Source of the DNA: an uncultured Bacilli bacterium
GTDB taxonomy: Bacteria > Bacillota_I > Bacilli_A > RF39 > UBA660
DNA: 10,881 bases
Direction of reading: 5' to 3'
Assembly (NCBI GenBank): GCA_947628445.1
Contig: CANQZX010000038.1
Location: 1 to 10,881, forward strand
In this document: one piece after another, positions 1 through 5,878 of the stretch
Layout: every line of letters begins with the position of its first letter
How positions within the stretch are numbered: position 1 is the stretch's first letter
The notes under the pieces: model-generated
Told to the model about the DNA's origin: nothing
The model's database searches: none
What the model saw: the letters and a program-made list of their open reading frames with translations, nothing else
Program-made: the position numbers and the translations under genes

Positions 1-66
1 GGTTGGCCTAAAGCTTGGAGTACATTTCCAATGATTGAAGAAATTTATGGGAAGGAGGAAGAATAG
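1..66 (+). CDS. C-terminal fragment, probable carboxymuconolactone decarboxylase-like protein (partial)
   Basis: Reading frame 1 is open from the left edge and ends at TAG 64-66, giving only the last 21 residues, which include GWPKAWSTFPMIEEIYG. A Gly-Trp/Phe-Pro-x-Ala-x-x segment followed by a short amphipathic helix resembles the C-terminus of the alkylhydroperoxidase D/carboxymuconolactone decarboxylase (CMD) family, and CMD genes are often next to or fused with small cupins like the one that follows. The stop overlaps the cupin GTG by one base (TAGTG), so the two are translationally coupled. The fragment lacks the family's CxxC/His active site, so the family call is an inference from a short tail and from context. 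Confidence 0.5.
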   Translation, partial: GWPKAWSTFPMIEEIYGKEEE

Positions 67-491
67 TGAATAAAGAATATTTTGACAAAATAAATTTATT
101 TGGATTGGGACAACCAAATGATGCTTTTGCTGAATATTTTAGTGGCCAAAGTTATATTAATATGTTAGCAAAAACCGGGAATGGCATAGGTTTTATGAAT
201 GTAACATTTGAACCAGGATGTCGAAATAATTGGCATATTCATCATGCCAAAAGTGGTGGCGGACAAGTTTTGATTTGTACGGCAGGATATGGATACTACC
301 AAGAATGGGGAAAAGATGCCCAAAAGTTATCTCCTGGAGATGTTGTCGTAATCCCAGCAAATGTAAAACATTGGCATGGAGCAAGACCTGATTCTTGGTT
401 TAGTCATATTGCTGTTGAAGTACCAGGGGAAGATACAGCAAATGAATGGTTAGAATCTGTTTCCGATGAAGAATATAATAAATTAGATTAA
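66..491 (+). CDS. Small single-domain cupin protein
   Basis: A 141-residue one-domain cupin, probably a cytoplasmic metal-binding beta-barrel. Cupin motif 1 spans about residues 51-74, with PG at 50-51, metal-ligand candidates H57 and H59, Q67 where the classic Glu usually sits, and the closing G74. Motif 2 spans about 90-106 (PGD at 90-92, P97, H102, with H104 next to it). The Gln ligand and the HWHGA ending are typical of the cupins that accompany carboxymuconolactone decarboxylase-like proteins. The GTG start is set by the strong GGAAGGAGGAAG at about 51-62 and by the one-base overlap with the preceding stop. A Rho-independent terminator follows at 501-530. Substrate unknown; a role in quinone, aldehyde or peroxide detoxification is only a guess from the neighbour. 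Confidence 0.85.
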   Translation: MNKEYFDKINLFGLGQPNDAFAEYFSGQSYINMLAKTGNGIGFMNVTFEPGCRNNWHIHHAKSGGGQVLICTAGYGYYQEWGKDAQKLSPGDVVVIPANVKHWHGARPDSWFSHIAVEVPGEDTANEWLESVSDEEYNKLD

Positions 492-500
492 AAAATTGCT

Positions 501-530
501 AAACAGACCAGTTTAAATGGTTTGTTTTTT
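501..530 (+). terminator. Intrinsic terminator of the CMD-cupin unit
   Basis: Ten-base stem AAACAGACCA (501-510) pairs with TGGTTTGTTT (518-527) with one G-U wobble, around a 7-base loop. A T6 run (525-530) forms the end of the stem and the tail. It lies 9 bases after the cupin stop and closes that operon. Confidence 0.8.
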
Positions 531-654
531 GATATAATAAAATAAATATGAAACTAACGACATTGAAATAATTGCCATACAATGTTACCCTTGATACTTT
601 TCCTGTTAAAATAATCTATTAAGTTTTAAAATATTAGTATGAAGGGAGTAAATT

Positions 655-1539
655 ATGGATCAAGAGAAAATTGGCAAATTTATTGCGGCTTGTCGAAAAG
701 AAAAAAATTTTACGCAACAGGAATTAGCCGAAAAATTAGGCGTATCAGACCGGACTATTGGAAATTGGGAAAACGGTAGAAATATGCCGGATTATGCTAT
801 ATTAAAAGAACTATGTAATACCTTAGATATTGATGTTAATGAGTTTTTAAGTGGCGAAAAAATAGCCCAAAATAAAATACAAACCCATACTGTTGAAAAC
901 TTAGATTTGATTCTAAAAGAATATTATAAAATGAAAAAACAAAGAAATATGTTTAAATATATTGCCATTATGATTGGAATAATAGCAATGGCTTTAGTAG
1001 TTGTTTTTGGTTGTATATTTATATTTATGGGTGGATTAAATAGGGAAGAGGTAATAACTGATATAAGTAAATATCAGGATGTTATCGGCCTTAAAGCTAA
1101 TAGTAAATATCAAGATAAATGGGGAATGTCCGAAGAAATATTTCCCCAATCAATTAATGAATTAAATGTTAAAAATTTCAAAATGGTTTATTTAGATGCT
1201 TGGGATAAGCAATATTTAGCGTATTTAGTCGTTGATTATTCTCAAACTGCCTATGAAAAAGAGAGTGAAAGATTAAATCAATATGGCATCGAAGATTACA
1301 TTGGTTATTATGGAGTAACGGGATTTGCCAATTATAAGTTACTGGCGATGGAAGCTGACTCATATCAGGGCTTTGTCTATGCCCTTACCGATGGTAAAAA
1401 GAGAGTCATATATGTGGAAATAATATTTTGTAATTACTTTATGGATATTAAGTATAAGGAACATATACCTCTTGAATACTTGCCCGATGGCTTTGATGCA
1501 ACCATCAATAATAGCTATCGTAAAATGTTTATAAAATAA
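655..1539 (+). CDS. Membrane-anchored XRE-family transcriptional regulator with extracytoplasmic C-terminal domain
   Basis: A 294-residue protein. Residues 6-60 form an XRE/Cro-type helix-turn-helix (TQQELAEKLGVSDRTIGNWE, then GRNMPD), so the N-terminus should bind DNA. A basic linker (about 88-101, YYKMKKQR) leads into one strong hydrophobic helix at about 102-126. About 165 residues follow that would lie outside the membrane if the basic linker stays inside. This outer part is rich in Tyr and acidic residues and I do not recognise it as a named domain; similar proteins occur in Lachnospiraceae- and Erysipelotrichia-like genomes. The architecture suggests a one-component sensor that reads an envelope or external signal. 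RBS AAGGGAG at 642-648 is 6 bases before the ATG. A TTGATA at 591-596 is a possible -35, but no good -10 follows. The outer domain's function is unknown. Confidence 0.82.
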   Translation: MDQEKIGKFIAACRKEKNFTQQELAEKLGVSDRTIGNWENGRNMPDYAILKELCNTLDIDVNEFLSGEKIAQNKIQTHTVENLDLILKEYYKMKKQRNMFKYIAIMIGIIAMALVVVFGCIFIFMGGLNREEVITDISKYQDVIGLKANSKYQDKWGMSEEIFPQSINELNVKNFKMVYLDAWDKQYLAYLVVDYSQTAYEKESERLNQYGIEDYIGYYGVTGFANYKLLAMEADSYQGFVYALTDGKKRVIYVEIIFCNYFMDIKYKEHIPLEYLPDGFDATINNSYRKMFIK

Positions 1540-1578
1540 TTCCAAGTTACAATTATGGAAATATCCAATGTTAATATG

Positions 1579-1606
1579 CATTGCTTGAAGCAACGCAATG
1601 TATAAT
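1579..1606 (+). promoter_or_regulatory. -10 box with overlapping palindrome, candidate operator/promoter of the second XRE gene
   Basis: A perfect TATAAT lies at 1601-1606, 30 bases before the ATG at 1637, but there is no recognisable -35 hexamer. The -35 region is instead filled by a perfect 13-bp palindrome TTGCTTGAAGCAA (1581-1593) and an overlapping inverted repeat CATTGC (1579-1584)/GCAATG (1595-1600). This is a plausible binding site for an XRE dimer encoded next door. A short RNA hairpin is an alternative, because the palindrome could lie in a transcript running through from the previous gene. Confidence 0.5.
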
Positions 1607-1636
1607 CTATAATTATTTGCGAAGGAGGAAATTATT

Positions 1637-2143
1637 ATGTTAAAAGATAATATTAAGGCAATTAGAAAAGCCCAAGGACTTTCTCAAGAAGAATTGGCTC
1701 TAAAATTAAATGTCGTTCGTCAAACGATTTCCAAATGGGAGCAAGGTTTATCTGTTCCCGATTCTGAATTATTAGTTTCCTTAGCAGATGCTTTAGATAC
1801 CTCAGTAAGTACCTTACTTGGTGAAAATGTTGCCGAACAAAAGGAAAATTTCTTAGAAGAAATATCCACAAAATTAGAAATAATAAATTTAAAACTAGCG
1901 AAGAGGCAAGAGGTCAAAAGAAAAGTTTGGCATTATCTATTTATATCGATATGCCTCATGATAATAGTTATTTTCTTGGGCCTGATATTGTTAAAAAATA
2001 CTTATATGGAATGGGATTATAACGATCCCGAATTAGCAATCTTAGGCGTGGGAATTCATAGCTTTGTATGGCTCTTCGTAAGAATTGCTCCTATAGTGTT
2101 TATCTGCTCACTAATAGGAATATGTTTAACAAGAAAAAAATAA
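1637..2143 (+). CDS. XRE-family transcriptional regulator with two C-terminal transmembrane helices
   Basis: A 168-residue protein. Residues 5-61 are a well-conserved XRE helix-turn-helix (SQEELALKLNVVRQTISKWE, then PDSELL). A charged, probably coiled-coil stretch follows at about 66-97, then hydrophobic helices at about 98-119 and 143-164, ending in a basic RKK tail. The VRQTISKWEQG recognition helix with a membrane tail is common among small Bacillota regulators, often beside ABC or peptide genes. The RBS AAGGAGG (1622-1628) is 8 bases from the ATG. It follows the other membrane XRE gene by 97 bases and probably has its own promoter at 1601-1606. No enzymatic domain is present; the two regulators may act on each other's promoters, which is inference. 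Target genes unknown. Confidence 0.85.
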   Translation: MLKDNIKAIRKAQGLSQEELALKLNVVRQTISKWEQGLSVPDSELLVSLADALDTSVSTLLGENVAEQKENFLEEISTKLEIINLKLAKRQEVKRKVWHYLFISICLMIIVIFLGLILLKNTYMEWDYNDPELAILGVGIHSFVWLFVRIAPIVFICSLIGICLTRKK

Positions 2144-2172
2144 TTTATTTGGGTAGCAAATAAATTTGTCTT
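2142..2172 (+). terminator. Probable terminator after the XRE pair
   Basis: AATTTATTTG (2142-2151) and CAAATAAATT (2157-2166) pair perfectly around a 5-base loop, starting within the stop codon of the regulator gene. The stem is nearly all A-T and the following TTTGTCTT tract is imperfect, so termination efficiency is uncertain. Confidence 0.5.
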
Positions 2173-2205
2173 AAACGAAAAAAATAACCGGGCCTAAATT
2201 AAATA

Positions 2206-2214
2206 TGTTAAAAT
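2206..2214 (+). promoter_or_regulatory. Extended -10 promoter candidate for the sanA-like gene
   Basis: TGTTAAAAT fits TGnTAAAAT, an extended -10 element, 27 bases upstream of the ATG at 2242. No good -35 is present at 16-18 bases upstream, which extended -10 promoters tolerate. Confidence 0.4.
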
Positions 2215-2241
2215 GAAATGGTAAAGTGGGGAAGAGAATAG

Positions 2242-2927
2242 ATGAAAAAATTCAAAATAAAAATAATTATTCTAGTGTTGTTAATTATGGGTATTCTTTT
2301 TCTTGGTCTTGTTTTTGGATTAAATGGTTATGTTAAAATAACTACTAAAAATCAAATTAAAAATATTGCAGAATTAAAAAATATCACAGATATTGATTGC
2401 ATTCTTGTTTTAGGGGCTAAAGTGAAAAATGATGCTCCTAGCGCCATGCTAAGTGATCGTTTAGATACTGCAATTCAGTTATACCAAGAAGATATTGCTC
2501 CTAAAATTATCATGTCCGGTGATCATGGTCAAAAAATTATGATGAGGTCAATGTTATGAAACAAGTTGCTATTGATAATGGTATTCCTTCGGCAGATATT
2601 TTTATGGATCATGCGGGCTTTTCCACTTATGATAGTATCTATCGGGCTAAAGAAATATTTCAAGCCCAAAAGGTGATTATCGTAACTCAAAAATATCATT
2701 TATATCGGGCTTTATATATTGCTAATCAGCTAGGTCTAAAGGCCTATGGTGTGGCCGCTGATACCCGATCTTATGCTGGTCAATCCTATCGGGAGTTAAG
2801 AGAAATCTTAGCCCGAGATAAGGATTTTGTTAAAAGTATTTTTAAAGTAAAACCAACATATTTGGGTGAGGCCATTCCCGTCTCAGGAAATGGGGATGTC
2901 ACTAATGATAAAGATATTGTTAATTAA
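2242..2927 (+). pseudogene. sanA: SanA/YdcF (DUF218) family membrane-anchored protein, frameshifted
   Basis: Two overlapping frames together encode one DUF218 protein. The first (2242-2559) has an N-terminal membrane anchor at about residues 6-28 and the family's opening block: CILVLGAKV, then SDRLDTAIQLY, then APKIIMSGDHG. The second (2556-2927) continues with VMKQVAIDNGIP, the DHAGFSTYDS block and TQKYHLYRALYIA, all conserved in SanA-like proteins. The frames join if one A is added to the A6 run at 2531-2536: GQK would continue NYDEVNVMKQVA, giving a 228-residue protein, close to E. coli SanA (about 239). SanA-type proteins affect envelope permeability and vancomycin sensitivity; the mechanism is not settled. 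The first frame ends in an ATGA overlap with an ATG at 2556 preceded by GAGG (2544-2547), so re-initiation of a separate second half is conceivable. Mutation, sequencing error and frameshifting are not distinguishable here. Confidence 0.8.
2531..2536 (+). other. Frameshift site in the sanA-like gene (A6 homopolymer)
   Basis: Protein homology switches frame by -1 at this run of six A. The zero frame reads GGT CAA AAA ATT; one extra A restores the conserved continuation. It does not form a canonical X-XXY-YYZ slippery heptamer in the zero frame, so a simple one-base loss or an error in the assembled sequence is the likeliest explanation. Confidence 0.75.
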
Positions 2928-2936
2928 AATTTTTCC

Positions 2937-2965
2937 TTACGAAAAGTTAAAAAAAGGCATATAAT
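2937..2965 (+). promoter_or_regulatory. Promoter of the carD leader
   Basis: A perfect TATAAT (2960-2965) has a weak -35 candidate TTACGA (2937-2942) exactly 17 bases upstream. Transcription would begin near 2972, just before the two hairpins, so the leader is about 70 nt to the carD start codon. Confidence 0.55.
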
Positions 2966-2977
2966 ATAAATGTAACA

Positions 2978-3031
2978 ATGAGCAGCACTCATGCGTAAGT
3001 CCAATTGCTAAGGACTTGCGCTTATTTTTTT
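2978..3031 (+). promoter_or_regulatory. carD leader: small hairpin plus intrinsic terminator, candidate attenuator or short sRNA
   Basis: Hairpin 1 is ATGAG (2978-2982)/CTCAT (2988-2992) with loop CAGCA. Hairpin 2 begins at the next base: GCGTAAGTCC (2993-3002) pairs with GGACTTGCGC (3012-3021) with one wobble and a 9-base loop, followed by TTATTTTTTT (3022-3031), a complete intrinsic terminator. AAGGAGG of carD starts one base later, leaving no room for a promoter between terminator and gene. carD expression therefore seems to need readthrough, which implies attenuation; a terminator for the upstream sanA transcript is the alternative. Loop 1 contains AGCA and loop 2 contains TGCT (3006-3009), so a loop-loop contact is possible. 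I recognise no known riboswitch class. Confidence 0.6.
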
Positions 3032-3043
3032 AAGGAGGCCAAA

Positions 3044-3538
3044 ATGTATCGCGAAAATGATTATGTAATGTATAAGAAAAGTACTTGTCAGGTGAAAAAA
3101 ATTAAACATGATGAGGCAACTAATGAAGATTATTATGTCTTAAGTCCTTTAGATGATAAAACACTTACGATTACTATTCCTACTACGAATAAAGGGGGCT
3201 TTTTAAGACCCATTATTAGTAAAAAAGAGGCCCAAAATTTAATAAACCGGATTCCTTTAATTGAACCCTTAAAAAATATCAATGATAAATATATTGAAAA
3301 TACGTATAAAGAATTATTTTATCAAGGTAGTCCTGAAGATTTAATTAAAATAATTAAGACAACTTATTTAAGAAATGATAAAAGACGCCAAAATAAGCAA
3401 AAACTTAGTGAAAAAGATGAAGATTATTTTGCTCAAGCGGAAAAGTATTTATACAATGAATTAGCCATTGCTTTAGATATGAGTTTTGAAGATACGAAAA
3501 AATATATTGTAGAAAAAGTAGCCAAATTAATGCAATAG
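3044..3538 (+). CDS. CarD/CdnL-family RNA polymerase-binding transcriptional regulator
   Basis: A 164-residue protein of the CarD_CdnL_TRCF family. Residues 1-58 form the Tudor-like RNA polymerase interaction domain (NDYVMYKKSTCQVKKI, then YYVLSPLDD, TITIPTTN and LRPIISKKEA). Residues about 65-160 form the helical C-terminal domain, with the characteristic LIKIIKTTYLR, DEDYFAQAEKYLYNELAIAL and a final amphipathic helix. Family members bind the RNA polymerase beta subunit and modulate open-complex stability, especially at rRNA and stress promoters. The start is the ATG at 3044, with AAGGAGG at 3032-3038 five bases upstream. The same frame is open back to 3005, but that extension lies inside the terminator hairpin and is not coding. 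It stands downstream of an attenuator-like leader and 47 bases before the phosphodiesterase gene. The family call is secure; its regulon is unknown. Confidence 0.92.
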   Translation: MYRENDYVMYKKSTCQVKKIKHDEATNEDYYVLSPLDDKTLTITIPTTNKGGFLRPIISKKEAQNLINRIPLIEPLKNINDKYIENTYKELFYQGSPEDLIKIIKTTYLRNDKRRQNKQKLSEKDEDYFAQAEKYLYNELAIALDMSFEDTKKYIVEKVAKLMQ

Positions 3539-3559
3539 TTTTTCCTTTAGCCCAAAAAG

Positions 3560-3568
3560 TGCTACAAT
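3560..3568 (+). promoter_or_regulatory. Extended -10 promoter candidate for the phosphodiesterase gene
   Basis: TGCTACAAT matches TGnTATAAT with one mismatch, 17 bases before the ATG at 3586. The predicted start of transcription, near 3575, would leave a 5' leader of only about 10 nt and a trimmed Shine-Dalgarno, so transcription from upstream is an alternative. Confidence 0.4.
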
Positions 3569-3585
3569 AAAATTAGGTGATAACA

Positions 3586-5400
3586 ATGTGGAAAAAAATG
3601 AAGCAAATGCTAAAGTATAATTTTAAAACTTTAATTGGTTTTGAAGCAATTTATAAATTATCATCCGCCCTAATTTTTGTTCCTTTATTTTTAGAAATCT
3701 TTCATTTAATAACAAAGGTAAGTGGCTATACTTATCTAACCCTAGAAAATGTCTTTGGTTTTTTAGCCCATCCTTTAACTTTATTTTGCCTTTTATTGTT
3801 ATTATTACTTTTAACTTTTTATACTTTAATTGATATTAGTACTGTGATTATTATTTTGACTTATAGTTATCAAAAAAAGCATATTAATATTAAAAATGCT
3901 TTAACCTTGGCTTGGCAAAAAGCCATAAAAGTATTTAACTGGCGCAATATTGGTTTACCATTTTTAGTTATCTTTTTAATTCCGTTTTTAAATATTGGAA
4001 TTTCTTCTAGTTTTATTGGCACCATTTCGTTACCCGAATTTATTTTGGATTTCATTGTCAAAAATAAAGTTTTAGCTCTTCTTTATACGAGTCTTTTGTT
4101 ATTCTTGGCTGTAATGTTATTCCGCTGGTTATATGTTTTACCTTATTTTATTTTAGAAGATTGTGATTTTAAGGAAGCTCGGCAAAAAAGTAAAAACCTA
4201 AGTGCAAAACATAAAATTAAAGATTTTTTGCAAATTATGGCTGGTCAATTATTAGTTTTAATTACTTATGTGTTATTTCTTGGTTTAGCTATTTTAATTA
4301 TTATGGGGCTATATAAAATAATTGCTAAATATTGGTTAAAAAGTTTAGCCATTACAATTATTTGGTTATTGGTAGCACTATCTTTAATTATTTTATTGTT
4401 ACTGGCTACTCCAATTAGTTATACTCTTATTACCATTTTATTTTTCCAACATAAGAAAGCCCAAAATGAACCGGAAGTTAGTTTAAAGCCATTAAAAGGT
4501 AAAACCAAAAATGCGGCCAAATACTGGTTAATGATGAAAGTGACTGTAATTATTTTAGTTATTGGAGGATCAACCATCTTTACCTATAATGTTTTAAAAG
4601 GCAAATACAATTTAAAAATTGAATATGTTAAGACAATGGAGGTCACAGCCCATCGTGGGGCTTCGGTTGATTATCCTGAAAATACAATGGTGGCCTTTGA
4701 AATGGCTAAAAAATTTGATGCTGACTGGATTGAATTAGATGTGCAACAAACGAAAGATCAAGTTTTAGTTGTCATGCACGATCCTAATTTAAAAAGAACG
4801 ACCGGTGTTAATAAAGATACTTTAGATGTGACTTATGAAGAAATTAAAAAATTAGATGCGGGGAGTTTTTTAGATGCCAAATTTAAAGATACGCGAATTC
4901 CGACTTTAGAAGAGGTTATTAAATTTGCCCAAAAGCAAAATATTAAACTTAATATTGAACTTAAACCGACCGGCAAAGAAACTGATTTTGAAAAAAGTGT
5001 TGTCGAATTAATTACCAAATATGATTTTATGGAAAATTGTGTTGTCACATCCCAAGTTTATGAGGTTTTGGAAAATGTCAAAAAAGCTAATCCCCAAGTG
5101 CAAACGGTTTATGTAATGAGTTTGGCTTATGGTGATATTACGGCTTTGAAGGCCGCCGATAATTTTAGTATTGAAGCGGCCAGTGTGAATAAAACCTTAG
5201 TTAAAAAAGTTCATAATGCGGGCAAAGAAATCTATGTTTGGACAGTTAATACCAAAGATAGTATCAATAAAATGATTAATTATAATGTGGATAATATTAT
5301 CACGGATAATATTCCATTAGCCAAAGAAACCATTTATGCTAGTAAAACTAGTGATGTTATCCAAGAATATATCAAACTAGTTAATGATTTATTTAATTAA
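3586..5400 (+). CDS. Glycerophosphodiester phosphodiesterase with N-terminal multi-pass membrane domain
   Basis: A 604-residue two-part protein. The first about 340 residues contain seven to eight hydrophobic helices (roughly 25-42, 62-93, 123-142, 163-187, 220-244, 255-283, 318-337), matching the GDPD-associated membrane domain. The C-terminal half is a GDPD TIM barrel: HRG at 356-358, ENT at 365-367, E383/D385 (WIELDV), the second catalytic His H398 (VVMHD), metal-ligand candidates E458/K460 (NIELKP), and the late W552-T-V-N motif. It should hydrolyse glycerophosphodiesters, or lipid or teichoic-acid headgroups, at the membrane, yielding glycerol-3-phosphate and an alcohol. The Gly often following TKD is Gln here (TKDQ), a minor departure. 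Start: ATG 3586 has AGGTGAT (3574-3580) five bases upstream; the in-frame GTG at 3577 has no RBS. Its own terminator follows at 5418. Confidence 0.92.
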   Translation: MWKKMKQMLKYNFKTLIGFEAIYKLSSALIFVPLFLEIFHLITKVSGYTYLTLENVFGFLAHPLTLFCLLLLLLLLTFYTLIDISTVIIILTYSYQKKHINIKNALTLAWQKAIKVFNWRNIGLPFLVIFLIPFLNIGISSSFIGTISLPEFILDFIVKNKVLALLYTSLLLFLAVMLFRWLYVLPYFILEDCDFKEARQKSKNLSAKHKIKDFLQIMAGQLLVLITYVLFLGLAILIIMGLYKIIAKYWLKSLAITIIWLLVALSLIILLLLATPISYTLITILFFQHKKAQNEPEVSLKPLKGKTKNAAKYWLMMKVTVIILVIGGSTIFTYNVLKGKYNLKIEYVKTMEVTAHRGASVDYPENTMVAFEMAKKFDADWIELDVQQTKDQVLVVMHDPNLKRTTGVNKDTLDVTYEEIKKLDAGSFLDAKFKDTRIPTLEEVIKFAQKQNIKLNIELKPTGKETDFEKSVVELITKYDFMENCVVTSQVYEVLENVKKANPQVQTVYVMSLAYGDITALKAADNFSIEAASVNKTLVKKVHNAGKEIYVWTVNTKDSINKMINYNVDNIITDNIPLAKETIYASKTSDVIQEYIKLVNDLFN

Positions 5401-5417
5401 ATCTTGAGCAAAGATAT

Positions 5418-5445
5418 AAACCTAGCAAATAGGTTTTTTCTTTTA
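5418..5445 (+). terminator. Intrinsic terminator after the phosphodiesterase gene
   Basis: AAACCTA (5418-5424) pairs with TAGGTTT (5430-5436) around loop GCAAA, followed by TTTCTTTT. It isolates the gene from the GntR operon, whose -35 begins four bases later. Confidence 0.75.
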
Positions 5446-5448
5446 CTC

Positions 5449-5477
5449 TTGACAACTGTATATAATCTGTATATAAT
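5449..5477 (+). promoter_or_regulatory. Consensus sigma-A promoter of the GntR-ABC operon
   Basis: TTGACA (5449-5454), a 17-base spacer, then TATAAT (5472-5477): a perfect match in both hexamers and spacing, the strongest promoter in the window. The start of transcription near 5484 gives a leader of about 14 nt. Such a strong promoter is expected to be held off by a repressor. Confidence 0.9.
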
Positions 5478-5489
5478 TCATATATACAG
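5456..5489 (+). promoter_or_regulatory. Operator of the YtrA-type GntR repressor: tandem plus inverted repeats
   Basis: CTGTATATAAT occurs twice in direct tandem (5456-5466 and 5467-5477). The second copy forms an inverted repeat with ATATACAG (5482-5489): CTGTATAT, 7 bases, ATATACAG. The block fills the promoter spacer, the -10 box and the transcription start, which is ideal for steric repression. TGTATA/TATACA half-sites fit operators described for the YtrA subfamily. Autoregulation by the adjacent gntR product is inferred. Confidence 0.8.
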
Positions 5490-5497
5490 GTGATGAG

Positions 5498-5878
5498 ATG
5501 GAAATAATTATTAGTAATTCTAGTGGGGTACCAATTTATGAACAAATCAAAGATCAAATTAAAGCTAAAATAATTACTGGGGAACTAGCAGCCAACTTTA
5601 TGCTTCCCTCCATTCGACTTTTGGCTAAAGATTTGCATTGCAGTGTGATTACGACAAAAAACGCTTATGAAGAATTAGAAAAAGAGGGCTTTATTAAATC
5701 AGTTCCGGCCAAGGGCTTTTATGTGGCTCGGATTAATCAAGAACTGGCAAAAGAAGAACAACTAACAAAAATGGAAAACTTAATTAGTGAGGCCTTAAAG
5801 ATTGCCAAAATCCATCAAATAAGCATTACCGAAATAAAAGAAATGATTGATATAATTAATGAGGAGAATGAATCATGA
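5498..5878 (+). CDS. GntR-family (YtrA subfamily) transcriptional repressor
   Basis: A 126-residue regulator. Residues about 11-76 are the GntR winged helix: VPIYEQIKDQIKAKIITGEL, then LPSIRLLAKDLHCSVITTKN, AYEELEKEGFI and the wing GFYVAR. The C-terminal part is only about 50 mostly helical residues, the short dimerisation tail that defines the YtrA subfamily and has no obvious ligand pocket. YtrA regulators typically repress the ABC transporter operon they sit in and are often relieved by cell-wall antibiotics. RBS AGGTGATG (5488-5495) lies next to the ATG at 5498 and overlaps the operator. The stop TGA overlaps the ATG of the ATPase gene (ATGA), indicating translational coupling. This TGA stop also argues for the standard bacterial code. 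Confidence 0.93.
   Translation: MEIIISNSSGVPIYEQIKDQIKAKIITGELAANFMLPSIRLLAKDLHCSVITTKNAYEELEKEGFIKSVPAKGFYVARINQELAKEEQLTKMENLISEALKIAKIHQISITEIKEMIDIINEENES

Noticed and set aside
533..538. Perfect TATAAT just after the cupin terminator
   Set aside because: No usable -35 lies 16-18 bases upstream, and it overlaps the A/T tail of the terminator more than 110 bases from the next gene.
2531..2540. Programmed -1 ribosomal frameshifting in the sanA-like gene
   Set aside because: In the zero frame the site is CAA AAA ATT, not an X-XXY-YYZ heptamer, and I see no strong downstream stem-loop at the right distance. It is kept only as a remote option.
2557..2559. TGA read as tryptophan (code 4), as in Mycoplasma
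   Set aside because: In-frame TGA at 2557 does not restore the homology frame, and a genuine TGA stop ends the GntR gene in a standard ATGA overlap.
3005..3043. In-frame 13-codon N-terminal extension of the carD gene
   Set aside because: It runs through the terminator hairpin and T-run, has no RBS of its own and is absent from the family. The ATG at 3044 has an excellent RBS.
3577..3585. GTG start three codons upstream for the phosphodiesterase
   Set aside because: The GTG is part of the AGGTGAT Shine-Dalgarno that serves the ATG at 3586, and nothing RBS-like precedes it.
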